Assembly (NCBI GenBank): GCA_028684915.1
Contig: JAQUEZ010000114.1
Span: forward strand, 1-18,293
Length of the DNA: 18,293 bases
Source: Desulfobulbus sp.
Lineage (GTDB): Bacteria; Desulfobacterota; Desulfobulbia; Desulfobulbales; Desulfobulbaceae
Reading direction: 5' to 3'
A program made the translations under genes and the position numbers. Shown one piece after another: positions 13,954 to 18,293 of this stretch. The stretch's first letter is position 1. Every line of letters starts with the position of its first letter. The notes under the pieces were generated by a model. That model was not told the DNA's origin. It saw only the letters and a program-made list of their open reading frames with translations, and ran no database searches.

Positions 13954-14023
13954 AGGGTCTGGTTTGACTTTTTGACTTTTATGTGAAGAATGCCAGAAAG
14001 CTAAACCCACCGCATAAGTCCCT
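13954..14023. repeat. Imperfect ~70-bp palindromic repeat, copy B
   Basis: AGGGTCTGGTTTGACTTTTT through CTAAACCCACCGCATAAG, in the same orientation as copy A (12343-12413). With A it brackets the two-gene cassette. The left arm is also found inverted at 6119-6145. Confidence 0.65.
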
Positions 14024-14047
14024 ATGCCCCATGCGGATATATGTATG

Positions 14048-16024
14048 TCAAATCACATGTAATCCAATTTCTTTCAAATACTCGAAAGTCACATCATAAA
14101 ACACTGGGTTTCGCGTATGGTCCCCCTCATCACCTTGAGGAATAACAATCACCATACCCTGACGTGCACGGGTCAAAAGAACACGATAAGCGTTTTTGAG
14201 ATACTGCTTACGCTGCTCTTTCTTGATATTGTTCCACCGATCTCCACAAAATGAATAATGCCCCCATCCATTTTTTGAATATCTGAAATCGGCGTCCCAT
14301 GTAACACACGCCCAGTCGAGTTCCAAACCTTGGACATGGAACTCAGTCGCCACTTCCTCAAGATAATACGACGACCGCACATCATACTTCCCGTCCAAAA
14401 ACCAATGAATAGGATCCATAGGCGACTTCACATCAATGGCGTGTGGCTTCAAACGTTCCGCCTGTGATGAAACAACAATGCCATATCGTTCAGATCCCCG
14501 AGCTTGATTTTTCAACCATTGCTTGGCCTTGCCTAAATCACGAGTGAGAACAATCGGATATTTATCTTTCACGTTTTCGAACGTCTGACGTGCGGCATCA
14601 ACTTCAAGGTCAAGGATCTGTTTTACGAGCAGGGAAACATTCTCCGCTCTGAAGGAACGCATCGATACTGCAAGATGAAGTTCATCTCTTTTCACAACGT
14701 GTTGACGCGATTTCAGCTCATTGAGCAACTTCTCAACGTTGTATTCACTGTCGGCAAGACGTGATGAGATGTAAATACGCCAATCTGGGAAAGATCGATT
14801 TAACGACTCAATCCACTCTCCTATCCCGGCCTCACCAGTATTGATTTCTTGGCCACCCCCAACAAGACAGACAATGACAGCCCAATCTGTATGGCGATTG
14901 AGGCAGGAGATGAGAAATTCGGGTTCGGAGTGATTGAAGTCAGGCGTATTTTTCGTTCGCCGCATAAACGCAGAAGTTTGCTCCAAGTTCCAAGCACGCT
15001 GTGCCTCATCAAATATGGCTACGTGCTCAATAGGCGGGCGATCATGATGAATAAGGCATTCATCTCTGAAATGGTGGACATTCTGGATGAAAGGCTTTAC
15101 ATCGCTTCTCGCTTTGCCGATCCTCAATTTTTCCCCATCATCCTCACTACGCCGAACCCTGTCACGTGCAAGCGCCTCACAAAGAATTTTTACAAGTGGA
15201 CCATTACCAGACAGATACACACTATAAAGATCATCAGTTTTGTCGATGTGTTTTGTAGCAACATTGAGGCCGACAAGCGTTTTCCCAGCGCCAGGGACAC
15301 CAGTTACAAAACAGATGGATTTTTGCGAGCGATCTCTCGACGAACGGATAATGTCGCTAATCACCTCGGATGTCTGACTAAGGTTAATTGCGCTTGCATC
15401 ACTTCTGGATATCTCAGCAACTGAATGATTATTGTAGAGTGCCATAGCTGCTTCGATGATGGTTGGCGTCGGGCAATAGCGGCCACGTTCCCATTGGGTA
15501 CGTTCTATGTCCTTCCCGTCAGAAAAGTTAAGCACATTTGCAATTACGCTACTAAGCAGTTTTGAGTCAGTCTTAATTGGCAATAGCAATTTGTCATTTT
15601 GAGGCGTTATAGCGATAACAGGATCGGCACCTTTAGCATTGGTGGCGATTAGGATTGGAGCTATATATTGTTCATGACTAGATTCGTGGAAGTTTTTCAA
15701 GTCCAAAGCGTAATCCCAGACTTGATCTATGGCGTAAGTAGTGAATTCTTGCTCGCCAACCTTAAACTCAAGAACAAAGATGACAGGCCCAATCAGCAGC
15801 ACAACATCAATGCGCCGTCCCATGCGAGGTATGGAGTACTCAAAGTAGATTGAACCACGATACGGCTCAAGGACTTTCCGGAGGATGTGAATTTGTGCTA
15901 CCCAAGCATCACTTTGCGTTTGGATTAACGCAAAATCATTGTTGAGCGAAAGTTTGCCCAGAATTTCCTCAGTTGAAGAGTGTAGGAAACTGGCGATGGA
16001 ATCAGAATAATACTCTCGCTGCAT
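14048..16024 (-). CDS. PD-(D/E)XK nuclease-DUF2075 helicase fusion (defence-type)
   Basis: The 658-residue protein has an N-terminal nuclease-like domain with [10 protein letters not shown] (71-80) and VLEFKVG (84-90). D73 and E86-F87-K88 fit a PD-(D/E)XK active site. The second half is a DUF2075-type superfamily 1 ATPase. Walker A is TGVPGAGKT (241-249) and Walker B is [10 protein letters not shown] (336-345). A motif-III-like [12 protein letters not shown] (387-398) follows. Late motifs are [14 protein letters not shown] (558-571) and [17 protein letters not shown] (613-629). It probably tracks on and cuts nucleic acid. The layout recalls the single-gene nuclease-helicase immunity protein Nhi, a comparison by architecture only. 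AAGGA precedes the ATG. It is downstream of the Mrr gene, 134 bases away. Confidence 0.88.
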   Translation of the reverse strand: MQREYYSDSIASFLHSSTEEILGKLSLNNDFALIQTQSDAWVAQIHILRKVLEPYRGSIYFEYSIPRMGRRIDVVLLIGPVIFVLEFKVGEQEFTTYAIDQVWDYALDLKNFHESSHEQYIAPILIATNAKGADPVIAITPQNDKLLLPIKTDSKLLSSVIANVLNFSDGKDIERTQWERGRYCPTPTIIEAAMALYNNHSVAEISRSDASAINLSQTSEVISDIIRSSRDRSQKSICFVTGVPGAGKTLVGLNVATKHIDKTDDLYSVYLSGNGPLVKILCEALARDRVRRSEDDGEKLRIGKARSDVKPFIQNVHHFRDECLIHHDRPPIEHVAIFDEAQRAWNLEQTSAFMRRTKNTPDFNHSEPEFLISCLNRHTDWAVIVCLVGGGQEINTGEAGIGEWIESLNRSFPDWRIYISSRLADSEYNVEKLLNELKSRQHVVKRDELHLAVSMRSFRAENVSLLVKQILDLEVDAARQTFENVKDKYPIVLTRDLGKAKQWLKNQARGSERYGIVVSSQAERLKPHAIDVKSPMDPIHWFLDGKYDVRSSYYLEEVATEFHVQGLELDWACVTWDADFRYSKNGWGHYSFCGDRWNNIKKEQRKQYLKNAYRVLLTRARQGMVIVIPQGDEGDHTRNPVFYDVTFEYLKEIGLHVI

Positions 16025-16158
16025 GCGATGTCCTTATTAAGATCTCTGTCCTGACACTTTGCGGGACATATGGAATCTTCCCCCAGTCATTAAACTTCCA
16101 TGACTGAACGTGGAATCGTCCATCGAAGGGAAAATCTATTAGAAAACAGTTTCTATTC

Positions 16159-17004
16159 TCAATTCTCCAAGGCTCGCGTGCCGTGACATTTTGGGTAATT
16201 TGACCATCCCCAAAACTCCTTACCTGCATTTGCCCCTTTTCGCGCAATCCGCTTTATCATACTGGCTCCGCAATCAGGACATTCTCGTTCTCTTTCAAGG
16301 CCAGCCTGAGCAATTGGATGATTAAAAGTACTCAGATTTGATTGTCGAACTTCCTTAATCATGTTTGTCAGCTTCTGCCCATCAATTAGTTGGATGTTTT
16401 TCCCTTCAGCAAATTTGCGAGCTTCACTGGTATATTCTCCAGACGTTACGAAATATCCACCGGTTGCACCTTCAGCTGCAATAACACCATATAACTCTCG
16501 GACCTGAGGCACTCCGACTTTGTAAGCTTTCCACTGTTTACATTGGACGAGATACTTTTCACTTCCCTTTTTCAAAACAATGTCAACACCCCCGTCAGCA
16601 CCATCCCCAGTTAGTGATGCATTAAACCCGCGACGGCGGAAAAACTCGCTGATAATCATCTCAAACTCTTTCCAATCCATGTCACCCAAAGCATTTATTT
16701 TTTGAGATGTTGCAACATTCTCGTATAGATTTTTCCGTTTACGAGTATTGAGAAAAGAAATTATCGCACCTAAGAGAAAAACAAACGGAAGAATGAATTG
16801 GCCGAACGTCGCTAATGTTCTAGTGACACTCTTGACAACTATAGTTCCCATTTGGCCTGGACCAGTAAGAGTACCAACAGGGCTTGCAGAATATATGTGT
16901 AAAGCTACATATGATACGAGCGCCAAGAGGACATCCGCCCACCAAGGCAACTTACTCGCGATTTCAAAAAGGTCTTCAATTAAACTGTTCTTGTTCCTTG
17001 CCAT
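16159..17004 (-). CDS. Membrane-anchored Mrr-type restriction endonuclease with topoisomerase-like zinc finger
   Basis: The 281-residue protein has two membrane segments (about 22-40 and 65-84). An Mrr catalytic domain follows (about 105-215), with FEMIISEFFRRRGF, then DGADGGVDIVL (D141) and LVQCKQW (Q154-C155-K156), a PD-(D/E)XK variant. A topoisomerase-type zinc finger closes the protein (C242, C245, C273). Its third cysteine is replaced by W267 (FWGWSNYPKC, normally FWGCSNYPKC), so zinc binding may be lost. Mrr enzymes cut modified foreign DNA; membrane anchoring may place this one near the site of phage DNA entry. The frame is open to an ATG at 17067, but the ATG at 17004 has GAGG at good spacing, starts like relatives (MARNK...LPWW), and avoids overlap with the HNH gene. 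Confidence 0.88.
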   Translation of the reverse strand: MARNKNSLIEDLFEIASKLPWWADVLLALVSYVALHIYSASPVGTLTGPGQMGTIVVKSVTRTLATFGQFILPFVFLLGAIISFLNTRKRKNLYENVATSQKINALGDMDWKEFEMIISEFFRRRGFNASLTGDGADGGVDIVLKKGSEKYLVQCKQWKAYKVGVPQVRELYGVIAAEGATGGYFVTSGEYTSEARKFAEGKNIQLIDGQKLTNMIKEVRQSNLSTFNHPIAQAGLERERECPDCGASMIKRIARKGANAGKEFWGWSNYPKCHGTRALEN

Positions 17005-17054
17005 GCAAACCTCATTATCATTTTTTGTCTTCAGAAATGCCAAATTGTTATGGG

Positions 17055-18035
17055 CTACAACCGCCACTTACTCCTATGCCACTTCAAATGCTTTTGCTCC
17101 GGCCACAATTTCCTGTCAGTTGGAGGGATAATCCCTCTCCCGGCAAGCATCAGCAAAAATCCCGGCACATTCGGATCAGCCGCAATCTGCCGAGAGGTAA
17201 TGACGTTGTATTCCTCAGACACCCCCATCATCCCCTCGTCAAACGCCCAGTGACAAAGCTTACACAGAGCCATGCCATTACGGATGTCGTCGTTTTTGCT
17301 GACGCTCCAAGGCACGATGTGAGCGGCATCGACCACGGTATGACATTCCGACGTAACGATCCGAACTCCACACATGGCACACCGATGATCATAGGTGGTA
17401 ACCACCGCCCGTCGAAATCCCTGGTTCCGCACGGCAGGCTTGTACTTCTCCGAATCGAGAATCTCCTTCACTCGTGGCTGGTGGGCAACCTTCAACAGTT
17501 CCAGGTTGTAGGTGAACGCCTCGGAATTCACCTGTGCCTGTTCCAGAAGTGCCTTTTGCGCCTCTTCGGAGAAACTTGACTGTAAAAGGACCAATCGCAG
17601 AGAGTTACGGTTATCCCGCTGCTGGAGGAGCAGGAACAGATCTTCATCCATCCGTGCACCAAGTGCAACTGTCCGGAGCTGATTCAGCGACGTGATATTG
17701 TTGATTGCCTCGCGAGTTATCTCTCGACCGGATACCGGAACTAGCTCCCAGAATGGTTCGTTATGAAGTCGGGAAAAAGGAAAAGCAATGCTGCTTTTTT
17801 GAGAGATCGGGACAACTTTGCGCCAATAGCCGGCAAAGAGATCGTTCAGTTCAACCAGGTCATCATCCAGGGAAATGAAGCTCGAGCTGATTACTCTCCG
17901 CTCGATCAGATCCATCAACGCCAGAAGAAGCAGCGGCTTGTGCGGAGCACGGTTTCGCGTTGCCTCGCTCCAAGATTGACCCGGTGCACGACGTAGCTTG
18001 GCGAACTGCTGTATATATTTCTCAATTTCGCTCAT
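17055..18035 (-). CDS. HNH restriction endonuclease with ScoMcrA-SBD-like N-terminal domain
   Basis: The 326-residue protein ends in an HNH nuclease. The zinc cysteines are C219 and C222 (HRCAMCG) and C258 and C261 (LCKLCH); the catalytic core is H239 (VDAAHIVPW), N253 (RNGMALC) and H262. The N-terminal part (about 28-100: RAPHKPLLLLALMDLIE, then FAGYWRKV, then IAFPFSRLHNEPFWELVP) resembles the head and sulfur-binding module of ScoMcrA/SprMcrA-type enzymes that recognise phosphorothioate DNA. That match is from memory. A type IV enzyme against modified DNA is likely. The frame is open to 18131, but those 32 codons lie over a repeat. The ATG at 18035 gives the expected N-terminus and leaves room for the upstream gene, which ends at 18131. 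Confidence 0.85.
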   Translation of the reverse strand: MSEIEKYIQQFAKLRRAPGQSWSEATRNRAPHKPLLLLALMDLIERRVISSSFISLDDDLVELNDLFAGYWRKVVPISQKSSIAFPFSRLHNEPFWELVPVSGREITREAINNITSLNQLRTVALGARMDEDLFLLLQQRDNRNSLRLVLLQSSFSEEAQKALLEQAQVNSEAFTYNLELLKVAHQPRVKEILDSEKYKPAVRNQGFRRAVVTTYDHRCAMCGVRIVTSECHTVVDAAHIVPWSVSKNDDIRNGMALCKLCHWAFDEGMMGVSEEYNVITSRQIAADPNVPGFLLMLAGRGIIPPTDRKLWPEQKHLKWHRSKWRL

Positions 18036-18067
18036 GCCTTTTTCCAGTGCGACTCGCTGGGGGTCAA

Positions 18068-18092
18068 GTCTTGAAAAATCAGTTTCTATAGT
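18068..18092. repeat. 25-base repeat shared with 4359-4384
   Basis: GTCTTGAAAAATCAGTTTC then TATAGT. At 4359 the sequence is the same with one substitution and one extra T. It is preceded by GGGGGTCAA, like other repeats here, and lies in the leader of the HNH gene. Confidence 0.6.
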
Positions 18093-18130
18093 ATTAGTAA
18101 ACCTTCTACAGACTAAACTCCTACACCCCA

Positions 18131-18293
18131 CTACATTATTGTAAATTCTCCCTCTTTCGACTTATCGGGATATAAACGGGTCAAAGATTCCCTTTGTGAT
18201 TTTTCCTGCGGATTTACCCATGACTTTTTCTGACCAGTGCCGATTAATCGATATAGTATCATTCCTAAAAGCGGCAGAAAAAGTACCAAGAAA
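18131..18293 (-). CDS. C-terminal end of a membrane protein (cut by window edge)
   Basis: One minus-strand frame is open from the window edge for 53 codons to the TAG at 18131-18133. It begins with a hydrophobic stretch (FLVLFLPLLGMILYRLIG) and continues with a charged tail (KKSWVNPQEKSQRES, then LYPDKSKEGEF). This looks like the last membrane helix and cytoplasmic tail of a protein encoded beyond the window, upstream of the HNH gene on the same strand, 95 bases before its ATG. Function cannot be told. Confidence 0.55.
   Translation of the reverse strand, partial: FLVLFLPLLGMILYRLIGTGQKKSWVNPQEKSQRESLTRLYPDKSKEGEFTIM

Noticed and set aside
12343..14023. Repeats A and B as a CRISPR array
   Set aside because: Only two diverged copies 1.6 kb apart, with genes between; no spacers.
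14849..15424. 191-residue plus-strand ORF
   Set aside because: It lies wholly inside the nuclease-helicase gene on the other strand and has no recognisable domain.
16002..16247. 81-residue minus-strand ORF between the Mrr and helicase genes
   Set aside because: It overlaps both genes in another frame, has no ribosome site, and is explained by chance.
16884..17579. 231-residue plus-strand ORF
   Set aside because: Opposite strand of the HNH and Mrr genes; composition is that of a shadow frame.

Overview
The window looks like a chromosomal segment of a Gram-negative anaerobe, most likely Desulfuromonadales/Desulfobacterota (Geobacter/Desulfuromonas-like). That guess rests on a DUF4124-glutaredoxin fusion, a rubrerythrin-like ferritin, cmoAB, RAYT debris, and many intergenic GGGTCAGG/GACCCC repeats. 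It is inference. No rRNA, tRNA or CRISPR array was seen.

Layout. (1) 1-1152, minus: the cmoA-cmoB pair for the cmo5U tRNA wobble modification; cmoB is cut by the window edge. (2) 1437-3782 and 9298-11643: two direct copies of a 2346-bp segment that differ by one base in my reading. Each holds an intact IS1182-family insertion sequence, the 5' end of a REP-associated tyrosine transposase (RAYT) gene, a 5'-truncated rhodanese domain and REP-like hairpins. (3) Between the copies: an ABM-type monooxygenase whose upstream signal peptide is out of frame with the best start; an envelope/redox group (small CxxxxxHGD lipoprotein, periplasmic DUF4124-glutaredoxin, zinc-ribbon membrane protein); a ferritin-like gene with a good sigma70-type promoter; a divergent MreB paralogue in an operon with an Rnk-type regulator; and a small membrane ORF. 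(4) 11644-18293: an AT-richer accessory island. One small three-helix membrane protein reads plus. It faces minus-strand genes read in the order (partial membrane protein), HNH endonuclease, membrane-anchored Mrr endonuclease, PD-(D/E)XK-DUF2075 nuclease-helicase, DUF4747-like protein, four-helix membrane protein.

How the genes may work together. The right-hand island looks like a defence island: three different nuclease architectures sit in a row, then a tight two-gene cassette (soluble DUF4747-like protein plus a membrane protein 4 bp downstream). The cassette is flanked by imperfect ~70-bp direct repeats and preceded by a perfect 6-1-6 palindrome. It is the best candidate for an undescribed system here, as a soluble sensor or regulator paired with a membrane effector. 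The MreB-Rnk pair is a second unusual association. The flanking duplication makes the 5.5-kb middle segment look like composite-transposon cargo, or a segment prone to deletion by recombination.
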